A stretch of 39,134 bases of DNA from JBJEDU01 sp051872395 (GTDB lineage Bacteria; Bacillota_I; Bacilli_A; RFN20; CAG-826), in NCBI GenBank assembly GCA_051872395.1, contig JBJEDU010000015.1, positions 1-39,134 of the forward strand, read 5' to 3'. Shown piece by piece: positions 17,038 to 26,118 of this stretch. The first letter of the stretch is position 1; every line of letters starts with the position of its first letter. The notes beneath the pieces are model-generated. The model was not told where the DNA came from, searched no databases, and was given only the letters and a program-made list of their open reading frames with translations. A program made the position numbers and the translations under genes.

Positions 17038-18159
17038 ATGGATAATAACACTATTACATTAGAACAATTTAATAAAGTATTATCTTCTCTACATGTTGAT
17101 TCTAGAATCAAAAGCGAGAATGTTTTCGCTATTTTTAATAAAACTTTAGACATTGTCAAAGAAGTTCAAACAACTAATATCGTAACTAAAATCGAATCAT
17201 TTTCCCCGATTGAATTAATTTTATATTCTTTAGGGGAATATATTTATCGAGTTCCTTTGTCTAAGCAACAACAGTTTGTAGAAGATGAGGAGATGATTTC
17301 ATCAATTGCCACGACAGTGGTGGATAAATATCTTTCATTATCGATATTTGGCAATGTTGAAACAAAATTAACAAATAAATATCTTCCACCGATATCAACA
17401 ATGAAAGTATATTTAAATTTTCTTTTAAATGTTTTAAACCATTATGATAGAAATGATCCAAAATATACTTTATTAAATGATTTGCTTTTAAAATCGACGA
17501 GTATCGCTAATTGTATTTTAGATTTATTAACTAATGGGCATGAAACTGAAGCGTTTTCTTGTTGGAGAACTCTTCATGAGTGTGAATGTACCTTAATAAT
17601 TTTAAACAAATATAAAAATGAAAATATTTTAGATAGATATTTACTCCATATGAAATATGGTTATGCTTTTAAAAATGGTTTATCAAGCGAAGAAGAAACT
17701 GATCAAATATTTGTTGAAATAAAAGAAAATTTAAAAGCGCATAATCTCAAAAGTAAAGATATGAAAAAATATATCGAATATGGCTGGATATATGCGATAA
17801 AGGAAGTTGAAGATAATTTCACTAATTATAAATTAAATTTCCGTGACACTATCGAGTCTTTAGCGGGTTTATCTTCCTATAACAAAAGATATGAATTATC
17901 TTCTGAAATTATTCATAGTACACCGATATTAATTTATTCAAATAAAGAATATTTTTATCATCTTACTTTACTTAGTTTATATGAATCATTTTTCCGTTTA
18001 GAAAAAGTATTTATTGATATCTTTTTAAAGAAAGTAAATCAAGAAAGCATCGATAAATATAAAGAGCTAAGAAAAGTTTATTATTCTTCTTTACTTAGTA
18101 TATATCGAAAAGAAGTTGAACTTTTTAAAGTGTTTCAAAATAACAAAATGAAAAAATAG
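17038..18159 (+). CDS. Hypothetical protein, helical, DUF5677-like
   Basis: The 373-residue protein has no signal peptide or membrane helix. It is rich in helices, with a central segment SCWRTLHECECTLIILNKY (about 182-200) and a later YELSSEIIHSTPILIYS (about 286-302). This arrangement resembles the DUF5677 family, which has an Arg-x2-x-Glu helix followed by a conserved '..YEx.S..vHp' motif. The match is by impression only and the biochemical role is unknown. The ATG directly follows the glpK stop with 3 bases between, so it is the last gene of the rightward run. A hairpin terminator begins at its stop codon. Confidence 0.5.
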   Translation: MDNNTITLEQFNKVLSSLHVDSRIKSENVFAIFNKTLDIVKEVQTTNIVTKIESFSPIELILYSLGEYIYRVPLSKQQQFVEDEEMISSIATTVVDKYLSLSIFGNVETKLTNKYLPPISTMKVYLNFLLNVLNHYDRNDPKYTLLNDLLLKSTSIANCILDLLTNGHETEAFSCWRTLHECECTLIILNKYKNENILDRYLLHMKYGYAFKNGLSSEEETDQIFVEIKENLKAHNLKSKDMKKYIEYGWIYAIKEVEDNFTNYKLNFRDTIESLAGLSSYNKRYELSSEIIHSTPILIYSNKEYFYHLTLLSLYESFFRLEKVFIDIFLKKVNQESIDKYKELRKVYYSSLLSIYRKEVELFKVFQNNKMKK

Positions 18160-18189
18160 TTCTGAAGATAACCTCAGAACCATTTTTTT
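18159..18189. terminator. Bidirectional intrinsic terminator between convergent genes
   Basis: GTTCTGA (18159-18165) pairs with TCAGAAC (18174-18180), followed by seven T (18183-18189) on the plus strand. The A-rich stretch before the stem gives a T-rich run on the minus strand, so it can also end the nucleoside kinase transcript that terminates at 18210. Confidence 0.75.
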
Positions 18190-18209
18190 ATAATTGATAA
18201 ATATTAATA

Positions 18210-19850
18210 TTAAGCGTCTTCGTAACAAGATCCACCAATAAATTCTCTAATAAGAGAATTGCATGGAATCCAATCATCTGGCATATCAACAAAGAATTTT
18301 AGCATTCTTATTAATCTTTCAGCGATTGGGTAATAGACACTTTCAACATCGATTTCCTTTAATAAAGGCATCGCGTATTTTTTCATGACACATAATTCGT
18401 ATGGAAGCAATGAATTAAAGACGAAGTTCGCACCTTCTTGGGTGTTATAAATCCATTTGAATTCACCTTTTCTCACACTTGGCCACATAGAAATTGTTTC
18501 ACTTGCAGAAGCGTTTCTAAATTGTGAATCTCTTACCATTCTTCTAAGCAATCTTAAATCGGTCAATGAAATTGGATTATCATTGTCGATATTTATTTGC
18601 GCTTGTGGAGCGATAAAGATTTTGAATTTTTGGTGATTTGGAATTGAAGCAGTCATCTTTTCATTTAATGCATGAATTCCTTCAATGATGATTGGTTGAT
18701 TTTGTGGAACTTGTAATGTTCTTCCTTTGACTCTTTTTCCTTCGATAAAGTCAAATTTTGGTAAATCAACACTCATACCAGAAATTAAATCTGCAATATT
18801 TTGGTTGAATAATTCGATATCTAAAGCATCAACTGCTTCTAAATCTGGTTCACCGTTTTCATCTTTAGGCGCTAAATGGCGAGGTAAATAATAATCATCC
18901 ATTGAAATACGAATTGGTTTAATACCTCTAGATAATAGTTCAATTCTTAATCTATTTGCGAATGTTGTCTTTCCACTTGAAGAAGGACCAGCAATACAAA
19001 TAATTCTGATATTATCACGATCATTTTCAATCATTTGTCCTAATTCACAAAGTTGACGATTATGACGAGATTCGCATAAATTAATAAAATCGATAATTCC
19101 GTCATTTTCGATGTGTTGATTAATTCCAACGACAGTATTTGCACCAGTTGCTATAGCCCATTGATGTGCTTGTTTTAAAGTTTTACCAAAGGTAGGGGCA
19201 TCTTCAAATGGTGGAATTTTTCCTCCTGCTTCACTTCTTGGATATTGAATGATAATTCCAGGGGAATAAAATCTTAATTTCCAAGTTTTGATGTATCCAG
19301 TTGAAGGAACCATTCTTGAATACATATAGTTTTTATATCCATCACATTCATATATATGAGCGGTTTTTTCTGGTCGATATTGCATAATATCAACTTTGTC
19401 TAAGAAACCTTCTGAGGTGAATATTTTCGCCGCTTCATCTTTCGATACAATTTTTCTTGTTAATGGTAAATCTAAATCCACTAAACGTTTCATTTCTTTT
19501 TCTAAATCTAACACCATTTGTCCATTACTTGTGGCGTTTGGAGTTAAAATTTGCATGAATATTGATCTTGAAACATTGTATGAAAATCTAATTGTTAATT
19601 CTGGATGAATATTTTTCATCGCCATCGCTACTAAAAATCTTAAAGATGCTTCATATGGCCATTTAGCATCTGTATCTTTAATTGTAAGTACTTGAACCAC
19701 GCTGTCTTTGTCGATAGTGTATGTGAGTTCTCTAACACGATTGTTAACATAAGCACATACATAATCTTTGTTATCGCCGACAATGTCTAATACGGTTACT
19801 GGTTTTTCGTACTCTTTTGTTTCCTCATTAAAAACAACTTTAAAAGACAT
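18210..19850 (-). CDS. Uridine-kinase-like nucleoside kinase with TGS/tRNA-synthetase-like N-terminal domains
   Basis: The 546-residue protein has a C-terminal phosphoribulokinase/uridine kinase domain with P-loop GPSSSGKT (288-295), RISMDDYYLPR, YDFIEG-like LPKFDFIEGKR and IIEGIHALN. The N-terminal 280 residues combine a TGS-like beta region and a threonyl-tRNA-synthetase second-domain-like part. This layout is common in Firmicutes and Thermotoga proteins annotated as nucleoside kinases. It probably phosphorylates a pyrimidine nucleoside, though the substrate is not fixed by sequence. AAGGAG lies about 9 bases before the ATG. It is monocistronic, diverging from the phosphofructokinase operon across 213 bases. 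Confidence 0.85.
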   Translation of the reverse strand: MSFKVVFNEETKEYEKPVTVLDIVGDNKDYVCAYVNNRVRELTYTIDKDSVVQVLTIKDTDAKWPYEASLRFLVAMAMKNIHPELTIRFSYNVSRSIFMQILTPNATSNGQMVLDLEKEMKRLVDLDLPLTRKIVSKDEAAKIFTSEGFLDKVDIMQYRPEKTAHIYECDGYKNYMYSRMVPSTGYIKTWKLRFYSPGIIIQYPRSEAGGKIPPFEDAPTFGKTLKQAHQWAIATGANTVVGINQHIENDGIIDFINLCESRHNRQLCELGQMIENDRDNIRIICIAGPSSSGKTTFANRLRIELLSRGIKPIRISMDDYYLPRHLAPKDENGEPDLEAVDALDIELFNQNIADLISGMSVDLPKFDFIEGKRVKGRTLQVPQNQPIIIEGIHALNEKMTASIPNHQKFKIFIAPQAQINIDNDNPISLTDLRLLRRMVRDSQFRNASASETISMWPSVRKGEFKWIYNTQEGANFVFNSLLPYELCVMKKYAMPLLKEIDVESVYYPIAERLIRMLKFFVDMPDDWIPCNSLIREFIGGSCYEDA

Positions 19851-20018
19851 ATAATAATTCTCCTTTTACTATAAATTTCGACGCATATATATTTTAATCT
19901 AAAGAAAACGAACCTTCAATAAATTATTATTTATTATATATATCTTATTAATTAAGTATAGAAAAACGACATTTATTGAGTTTGGTATTTCTTTCGTAGT
20001 GAAATAAATGATAAAATA

Positions 20019-20041
20019 TATATGTTTTAAACACATATAAT
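20019..20041. promoter_or_regulatory. Inverted repeat overlapping a -10 element before the PFK/ATP synthase operon
   Basis: TATATGT (20019-20025) and ACATATA (20033-20039) form an inverted repeat with a 7-base spacer. The right arm overlaps a TATAAT (20036-20041), and a second TATAAT follows at 20042-20047. No convincing -35 lies 17 bases upstream. The rest of the 213-base gap shows nothing else I can support apart from the kinase ribosome binding site and the GGAGGA (20053-20058) of the operon's first gene. Confidence 0.3.
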
Positions 20042-20063
20042 TATAATTTTTCGGAGGACAAAC

Positions 20064-21269
20064 ATGAAATTTAATATGGTTTACATTCAATCCGGAGGAC
20101 CAACTTCGGTAATCAATTCATCTTTATATGGTGCAATTAAAGAAGCAAAATTGCATTCAGATGAGATTGATCATATTTATGGTTCTTTATATGGTATTGA
20201 AGGACTTATTGATGATAATTTAATTGATATTAGTTTAGAAGATGATGAACAAATTGAATTATTAGTTCAAACAGCAGGTGCAATTCTTGGAACAACAAGA
20301 AGAAAATTACCAAGAAATATTCATGACCCAACATATCAAAAAATTATCGATAATATCGAAAAACATAATATCAAATACGTTTTTATTAATGGTGGCAATG
20401 ATTCGATGGATACTTGCCATAAAATTTCCGAACTCAGTAATGAGATGGGCTTAGACTTAAGAGTAATTGGTGTTCCAAAAACCATCGATAACGATTTAGC
20501 GTGCACTGACCATTCTTTAGGCTTCCCAAGTGCAGCGAAATATGTTATTAACGCTGTTAACGCGATTGCGAGCGATGCTCAATGCTATCGAAATGGAAAA
20601 GTGTATGTTGTTGAAATTATGGGAAGAAATGCTGGCTGGCTTACTGCCTCATTAGATTTGTTACCAGATGATGTTCGCCCTGATTTAATTTATCTTCCTG
20701 AAAATCCATTTAATCTCGAATCTTTTATTAAAAAGATTGGTGAAATATATGAAAAACGTGGTTTTGCGATGGCTGCTGTTAGTGAAGGTATCCATTTTAC
20801 AAAATCTGGCACTAACGTTAGATTAGATTCATTTGGACACGCTCAACTTGGTGGTATCGCGGATGAATTATGCCATATCATCGAAGAAGAATTAAATGTT
20901 CCAACTCGTTCAATTGAATTTTCTTTAACTCAAAGAGCGTTCCCATTATTAACTTCAAAAGTTGATAGAGAAGAAGCTATTAAGATTGGTTCTTTAGCGG
21001 TTCAAGCTGCTTTAAAGGGTGAAAGTGGCAAGATGATTGTTGTTAAGAGAATATCTTCTTCTCCTTATGTTGTTGACTTCCTTTTAGAGGATGTTGGTTT
21101 AATCGCCAACCATGAATCAGTCATTCCACCAGAAATGATGTATGATGATACTCGTATGAGTGATTCATTTAGAGAATATTTACGTCCTTTAATTCAAGGT
21201 GAAGTTGAAGTTAAATTCGAAAACGGAATTGCCTTGAATACCAAACTTAAAAAGATTAAAGTAAATTAG
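20064..21269 (+). CDS. Pyrophosphate-dependent 6-phosphofructokinase
   Basis: The 401-residue PFK-family enzyme phosphorylates fructose 6-phosphate. The phosphoryl donor is read from two positions. The substrate loop is GGND (110-113), with Asp where ATP enzymes have Gly (GGDG). The next motif is PKTIDND (138-144), with Lys where ATP enzymes have PGTIDND. Both mark the PPi-using clade, whose reaction is reversible. Other conserved parts are QSGGPTSVINSS, EIMGRNAGWLTA and VSEGI. A strong GGAGGA precedes the ATG. The stop directly abuts the next ATG, so it is probably cotranscribed with the ATP synthase genes. Confidence 0.92.
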   Translation: MKFNMVYIQSGGPTSVINSSLYGAIKEAKLHSDEIDHIYGSLYGIEGLIDDNLIDISLEDDEQIELLVQTAGAILGTTRRKLPRNIHDPTYQKIIDNIEKHNIKYVFINGGNDSMDTCHKISELSNEMGLDLRVIGVPKTIDNDLACTDHSLGFPSAAKYVINAVNAIASDAQCYRNGKVYVVEIMGRNAGWLTASLDLLPDDVRPDLIYLPENPFNLESFIKKIGEIYEKRGFAMAAVSEGIHFTKSGTNVRLDSFGHAQLGGIADELCHIIEEELNVPTRSIEFSLTQRAFPLLTSKVDREEAIKIGSLAVQAALKGESGKMIVVKRISSSPYVVDFLLEDVGLIANHESVIPPEMMYDDTRMSDSFREYLRPLIQGEVEVKFENGIALNTKLKKIKVN

Positions 21270-21680
21270 ATGAAAAAATGGTTTAATAAGATTAATTTAT
21301 ATTATAAAGTTTCGTTTCTTTCAGTAATTAATGTCTTTATTATTTCATTAATCTTAATTTGCATTTTTTGTCATAATTTATTAATCCCCCTTAGTTTTGC
21401 TATTGGGGGATTTTTTGGTTCTTTCTTTTATTTTCTTTATGGTTTAGTGGAGAAAAAGGAAATAAGTAAAACCAAATTCACTATTTCAATTATTATTACA
21501 GCATCAAGATTAATTATTTTAATAATTATATTTTTAATAATTGCATTAATATACAAATTTAACAATTTTGTATTGTTAGAACCGATTTCTCTTGTTTTGG
21601 GATATTTTCTTCCTATAATAATTTTAGTGATTACCACACTAACACTAGAAAGGAGCAAGAGAAAAAATGATTCTAATTAA
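21270..21680 (+). CDS. atpI: Probable ATP synthase subunit I (AtpI-like)
   Basis: The 136-residue protein has four predicted membrane helices (about 14-34, 38-58, 69-95 and 102-124) and charged ends. Sequence similarity is low, as usual for AtpI, but its place immediately before atpB and its size and topology fit. AtpI helps c-ring assembly in some bacteria. It begins right after the PFK stop and overlaps atpB by 14 bases. Confidence 0.65.
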   Translation: MKKWFNKINLYYKVSFLSVINVFIISLILICIFCHNLLIPLSFAIGGFFGSFFYFLYGLVEKKEISKTKFTISIIITASRLIILIIIFLIIALIYKFNNFVLLEPISLVLGYFLPIIILVITTLTLERSKRKNDSN

Positions 21681-22437
21681 TTCAAAAATTGTAGAAAGAT
21701 TCGACGCCTTTTTAAAATTTGACCTTGCTCCAGAAGTTATTTCTTCTTTGATTGTCATGGTAATCATTTTGATTTTATGCATCATTGTTGGAATTAAAGC
21801 ACGAAGACAAGACCCATTAAAAAAGACAAAAGGTATTCTCTTTTTAGCGGAGACTGGTGTTAAATATTTTGATAATTTGGTCGATGAAATGATGGGGCCT
21901 CAATTTAAAAATTTTGGTGGTTTCATTTTTATTGTTGCCATCTATCTTTTTATTGCTTTTATTTTTGGACTAACTGGTTTACCTTCTCCAATTACTAATT
22001 TAGCGGTTCCTTTATCTTTAGCGTTTATTACTTTCTGTTTAATTCACTTTACGAGCATGAAATATACAAAATGGGGATATTTCAAAAGATATGTTGATCC
22101 ATTCCCTGTTTTTCTTCCTATCAATTTAATTTCAATGTGGGCACCCTTACTTTCGATGACTTTGCGTTTATTTGGTAACGCGGTTGCAGGTTGGGTTTTA
22201 ATGTCCATTGTTTATAGTGCGTTAGGGGGACTTAGTTCGATGATATTCTCGTTTATTGATTCTTCATTAAATTCGATATTCATCGCTCCATTTATTACCC
22301 CAATTTTGCATGCTTATTTCGATTTATTTTCTGGCTTTATACAAACCACTGTGTTTATTTTCTTGTCGATGATTTTTATCGCTCAAGAAGTACCAGAAGA
22401 TTACGCTCAAAAATTAGAAAAGGAAGGAGGAAGATAA
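21667..22437 (+). CDS. atpB: ATP synthase F0 subunit a
   Basis: The 256-residue polytopic stator subunit forms the ion half-channels against the c-ring. The essential arginine is in SMTLRLFGNAVAG (about residue 170). PITNLAVPLSLAF and the C-terminal AYFDLFSGFIQTTVFIFLSMIFI helix with its Gln are conserved. AAAGGAG lies about 11 bases before the ATG. It overlaps the end of atpI and is followed by atpE after one base. Confidence 0.96.
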   Translation: MILINSKIVERFDAFLKFDLAPEVISSLIVMVIILILCIIVGIKARRQDPLKKTKGILFLAETGVKYFDNLVDEMMGPQFKNFGGFIFIVAIYLFIAFIFGLTGLPSPITNLAVPLSLAFITFCLIHFTSMKYTKWGYFKRYVDPFPVFLPINLISMWAPLLSMTLRLFGNAVAGWVLMSIVYSALGGLSSMIFSFIDSSLNSIFIAPFITPILHAYFDLFSGFIQTTVFIFLSMIFIAQEVPEDYAQKLEKEGGR

Positions 22438-22438
22438 C

Positions 22439-22654
22439 ATGGAACCATTTATCGGTGCGGCAATTGCTATTTTAGGTGCTTTCCCAAGTGCGATTGGTGA
22501 AGCGTGGGTTATTTCTAGCGCAATTAATGGAATGTCTAGAAATCCAGATATGGCCAAAACTTTACGTAGCTCAATGATTATGGGTGCAGCGTTAGTTGAA
22601 ACCACCGCGATTTATTCATTATTGATGTCTATTTTAATTTTATTCGTTGGTTAG
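22439..22654 (+). CDS. atpE: ATP synthase F0 subunit c, predicted Na+-binding two-carboxylate type
   Basis: The 71-residue protein is a single helical hairpin with the polar loop SRNPD (33-37). Helix 2 has the essential Glu54 in VETTAIYSL. Aligning the loop Arg with Ilyobacter tartaricus (R45) places Glu21 at Ilyobacter Q32, Glu54 at E65, Thr55 at S66 and Tyr59 at Y70. A hydroxyl residue after the Glu and the Tyr are hallmarks of Na+ sites. A second Glu at the Q32 position is the two-carboxylate arrangement known from Fusobacterium nucleatum. A strong GGAGG precedes the ATG. Confidence 0.95.
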   Translation: MEPFIGAAIAILGAFPSAIGEAWVISSAINGMSRNPDMAKTLRSSMIMGAALVETTAIYSLLMSILILFVG

Positions 22655-22669
22655 AGAGGAGAAAAAATT

Positions 22670-23197
22670 ATGGTTACACTTTTAGATGTATCATTTATTG
22701 AAGATTTATATTCAAAATTAATACCAAATCTTCCTTCTTTTCTCGTTCAACTTTTAGCCCTCATTGTGCTTATTGTTCTCGCGATTGTTTTAGCGTATAA
22801 GCCTTTGAAAAAGATGTTAAAAACTCGTCAAGATTACATTGAAGAAAACATCTTAGAAAGTGAAAAGGCAAAAGCGCAAAGCATTGAAAATTTAAGAAAG
22901 ACCGAATTAGCGCTTCAAGACGTGAAAAAAGAGGCTTCTCAAATTATCACTGATGCGAAAACTCAAGCTATCAAAGAGAGTGAAAAAATTAAAGAACGTT
23001 CAGCGGAAGAATTAGACAAAATGAAAGCTGACGCTGAAAAAGAAATTGCGCAAAAACAATTAGAAGCTCAAGAAAATGTCAGAAAAGAAATTATTGATGT
23101 TGCACTTTTAGCTTCTAGTGAATTATTATCGAGAAATATTTCTTCTTCCGATAATAAAAAGATTGTTGAAGATTTTATTGAGGAGATAAACGGATAA
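22670..23197 (+). CDS. atpF: ATP synthase F0 subunit b
   Basis: The 175-residue peripheral-stalk subunit has one N-terminal membrane helix (about 22-44). A long charged coiled coil rich in Lys, Glu and Ala (about 50-150) follows. It dimerises and links subunit a to delta/alpha. GAGGAG lies about 8 bases before the ATG. The order between atpE and atpH is canonical. Confidence 0.94.
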   Translation: MVTLLDVSFIEDLYSKLIPNLPSFLVQLLALIVLIVLAIVLAYKPLKKMLKTRQDYIEENILESEKAKAQSIENLRKTELALQDVKKEASQIITDAKTQAIKESEKIKERSAEELDKMKADAEKEIAQKQLEAQENVRKEIIDVALLASSELLSRNISSSDNKKIVEDFIEEING

Positions 23198-23198
23198 T

Positions 23199-23735
23199 AT
23201 GAACGAATTATCATCGAGATATGCTTCTGGTTTATTTTCTCTCGCTTTAGACTTATCAAAAGTCGAAGAATATAAATCACAAGCCAAATCAATTTTAAAA
23301 ATATTTAAAGAAAATGAAGAATATTTATTGATTCTTTCTTCACAATTTTTAAGTATGGATGAAAGAATTGATTTGATTAACAAAGCTTTTATATCTATTG
23401 ATGATAATATATTATCATTCATTAAAATTATTGTTAGTAATAATCGATCGATGTATTTGATTGATATATTCGAGAATTTTATTTCTTTATGCAATAAACA
23501 TCTCAACATATTAGAAGGTTTAGTTTATTCCACTAAACCATTAAATAATGATGAAAAGGCAAAACTGGAAAATGCTTTTTCAAACAAATTATCAATTAAG
23601 GTTGAACTTAAAAATCTTATTGATACTTCTTTAATTGGAGGAATAAAAGTTGTTTTGGATAATCACGTCTATGATGGAAGTTTAAAAAACAAATTGTTTA
23701 TTCTTAAAAATTCATTACTAAAAGGAGGAAATTGA
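23199..23735 (+). CDS. atpH: ATP synthase F1 subunit delta
   Basis: The 178-residue helical subunit joins F1 to the b stalk. The start SSRYASGLFSLALDLSKVEEY matches the family's 'YA.AL...A' opening. The C-terminal DTSLIGGIKVVLDNHVYDGSLKNKL is the typical '...GG...i.d...DgSv...L' end. It follows atpF after one base, and its stop lies just before the atpA start. Confidence 0.93.
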   Translation: MNELSSRYASGLFSLALDLSKVEEYKSQAKSILKIFKENEEYLLILSSQFLSMDERIDLINKAFISIDDNILSFIKIIVSNNRSMYLIDIFENFISLCNKHLNILEGLVYSTKPLNNDEKAKLENAFSNKLSIKVELKNLIDTSLIGGIKVVLDNHVYDGSLKNKLFILKNSLLKGGN

Positions 23736-23737
23736 TT

Positions 23738-25246
23738 ATGGAAATTAAAACAAATGAAATATCCGAATTAATCAAAGAACAAATAAAAAATTATCACCAT
23801 AAAGTTGATAGCAGTGATGTCGGAACGGTCGTGACTGTTGGTGATGGTATAGCTTTAATTTATGGATTAGATAATGCGATGTTAGGTGAATTATTATTAT
23901 TCCCTAATGATGTTTATGGTATGGTAATGAATCTTGAACCAGATCATGTTGGCGCGGTGATTTTACAAAATGGTGAAGAAATTAAAGAAGGCGATGTCGT
24001 AAAAAGAACAAATCGCGTCGTTGAAGTTCCTGTTGGTGATGGTTTATTAGGACGTGTCGTCAATCCTCTTGGTCAACCAATCGATGGTTTTGGACCAATT
24101 AGTTATGAACATACAAGACCAATTGAAGTTATCGCTCCAGGAGTTATTACTAGAAAAAGTGTTGATACTCCTTTAGAAACTGGCATTAAAGCCATCGATG
24201 CGATTACACCTATTGGTAGAGGACAAAGAGAACTTATTATTGGTGATAGACAAACTGGTAAAACAGCGATTGCTATCGATACAATCATTAACCAAAAAGG
24301 TAAAAATGTTATTTGTATCTATGTCGCTATCGGGCAAAAAAATTCGACAGTTGCTCAATTAGTTGATAAATTAAAAGCATACAATGCTTTAGAATACACT
24401 GTCGTTTTAGCTGCTACTGCTTCTGAAGCTGCTCCTTTACTTTACATTGCTCCTTATAGTGGATGTGCGATGGGTGAAGAATGGATGCACCAAGGAAAAG
24501 ATGTTTTAATCATTTATGATGATTTGAGTAAACACGCTGTTAGTTATCGTGCACTCTCATTACTTTTGAAACGTTCTCCTGGAAGAGAAGCTTATCCTGG
24601 CGATGTTTTCTATTTACATTCTCGTTTATTAGAAAGAGCGTGCAAATTAGATGATGAATATGGTGGTGGTTCGATTACCGCTTTACCAATTGTTGAAACT
24701 CAAAGTGGTGATATTTCTGCTTATATTCCAACAAATGTCATTTCTATTACTGATGGACAAATATTTTTGCAAACCGATTTATTCAATGCTGGCCAAAGAC
24801 CTGCTATTGATTCTGGCTTATCGGTATCTCGTGTTGGTGGTGCCGCTCAATTTAAAGGAATGAAACAAGTCGCGTCTTCTTTAAAAATTGATTTAGCCTC
24901 ATTTAACGAAATGAAATCATTTTCACAATTTGGTAGTGATTTAGATGACACTACCCAAAAAGTTATTAGACATGGCGAAACCCTTCTTGAAATATTAAAA
25001 CAAGATCAATATGAACCGTGTTCATTTGAAAAAGAAGTATTTGAATTATTTGTCGGCAAAAACTCATATTTGGATAAATATCCACTAAAAGAAGTTAAAA
25101 CGATTTTAAAAGATATGTTTGATTACATTACTTCTAAAGAAGATAATGTTATTTCTAAAATTAAAGAAGATAAGATGATTTCTAATGAAAATGAATCAAT
25201 CTTAAGAAAACAAATCGAAGAATATTTAAAAATTTATAAACAATAA
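23738..25246 (+). CDS. atpA: ATP synthase F1 subunit alpha
   Basis: The 502-residue non-catalytic nucleotide-binding subunit has GDRQTGKT (P-loop, about 167-174). The family signature PAIDSGLSVSRVGG near 370 is also present. I place the start at ATG 23738, 9 bases after AAAGGAGG (23721-23728). A TTG at 23732 in the same frame would leave only 3 bases of spacing and overlap the atpH stop. Length and motifs are normal. Confidence 0.97.
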   Translation: MEIKTNEISELIKEQIKNYHHKVDSSDVGTVVTVGDGIALIYGLDNAMLGELLLFPNDVYGMVMNLEPDHVGAVILQNGEEIKEGDVVKRTNRVVEVPVGDGLLGRVVNPLGQPIDGFGPISYEHTRPIEVIAPGVITRKSVDTPLETGIKAIDAITPIGRGQRELIIGDRQTGKTAIAIDTIINQKGKNVICIYVAIGQKNSTVAQLVDKLKAYNALEYTVVLAATASEAAPLLYIAPYSGCAMGEEWMHQGKDVLIIYDDLSKHAVSYRALSLLLKRSPGREAYPGDVFYLHSRLLERACKLDDEYGGGSITALPIVETQSGDISAYIPTNVISITDGQIFLQTDLFNAGQRPAIDSGLSVSRVGGAAQFKGMKQVASSLKIDLASFNEMKSFSQFGSDLDDTTQKVIRHGETLLEILKQDQYEPCSFEKEVFELFVGKNSYLDKYPLKEVKTILKDMFDYITSKEDNVISKIKEDKMISNENESILRKQIEEYLKIYKQ

Positions 25247-25258
25247 GAGTAAATAAAT

Positions 25259-26104
25259 ATGTCTTTAGCATTAACAAAAATAAAAAGTCGTATCAAATCT
25301 ATTGATGGAGCGTATAAAGTCACTAAGGCAATGAAACTTGTCTCGACTGTCAAGCTTCAAAAATGGAAAGGGAAGATGAATGAATCTTCAATTTACACCG
25401 CGAAATTAAAAGAGATTAGCGATGATGTTTTACGCTGTGTCGATAATATCGATTCCCCACTTGTTAAAACAAACGACGATGTTAATAAAGATTTATTTAT
25501 TGTAATCACTTCATCATTAGGATTATGTGGTTCATATAATGTTAATATTTTCCATTATCTTGATAGTGTAAAAAAAGATGATGATGAAATCATCGTTTTA
25601 GGCACTAAAGGTTTAGCACATTATGAACCAATATTAAAAAATCTCAATAGCGATTTTAAAGAATACACATCTATTAAAGATGAAAAAGTTATTAAAAATT
25701 TATTACGTTATTCCATCTCTGGATACGAAAATAAAAAATATCGTAGCGTCAGAATTATTTATACTCACTATAAAAATTCGATTACCTTTGAAGTGAAAGA
25801 CTTTCGACTGCTTCCTTTAATAAAGGAAGAAAGCAATTCTAATATTGGATTTGATCCAATATTTGAACCTTCAAAAAAGGAATTGGTCGAAAAGATTATC
25901 CCGTTGGTGATTGAAAATCAATTATTTTCTAAATTATTAGAAAGTGAAGTTTCAGAACAAGGTAGTCGTTGTAACGCGATGGATAATGCGACAAGTAACG
26001 CTGAAGAATTGCTAGATGAATTACAAATTGAATTTAATAAAGCTCGACAAGGAGCGATTACACAAGAAATTGTTGAAATTGTCGCCGCGAGCAAAGGAAT
26101 GTAG
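25259..26104 (+). CDS. atpG: ATP synthase F1 subunit gamma
   Basis: The 281-residue central-stalk subunit has the two long terminal helices of the family. The start IKSRIKSIDGAYKVTKAMKLVSTVKLQ and the end NATSNAEELLDELQIEFNKARQGAITQEIVEIVAASKG are highly conserved and form the rotating coiled coil inside the alpha3beta3 ring. It is 12 bases after atpA with only a weak ribosome binding site and 14 bases before atpD. Confidence 0.96.
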   Translation: MSLALTKIKSRIKSIDGAYKVTKAMKLVSTVKLQKWKGKMNESSIYTAKLKEISDDVLRCVDNIDSPLVKTNDDVNKDLFIVITSSLGLCGSYNVNIFHYLDSVKKDDDEIIVLGTKGLAHYEPILKNLNSDFKEYTSIKDEKVIKNLLRYSISGYENKKYRSVRIIYTHYKNSITFEVKDFRLLPLIKEESNSNIGFDPIFEPSKKELVEKIIPLVIENQLFSKLLESEVSEQGSRCNAMDNATSNAEELLDELQIEFNKARQGAITQEIVEIVAASKGM

Positions 26105-26118
26105 GAGGTTATAAAGAT

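Noticed and set aside
19899..20090. 63-codon open frame on the minus strand in the gap before the PFK gene
   Set aside because: No ribosome binding site, it runs across the PFK start and ribosome binding site, and its composition looks like random AT-rich DNA.
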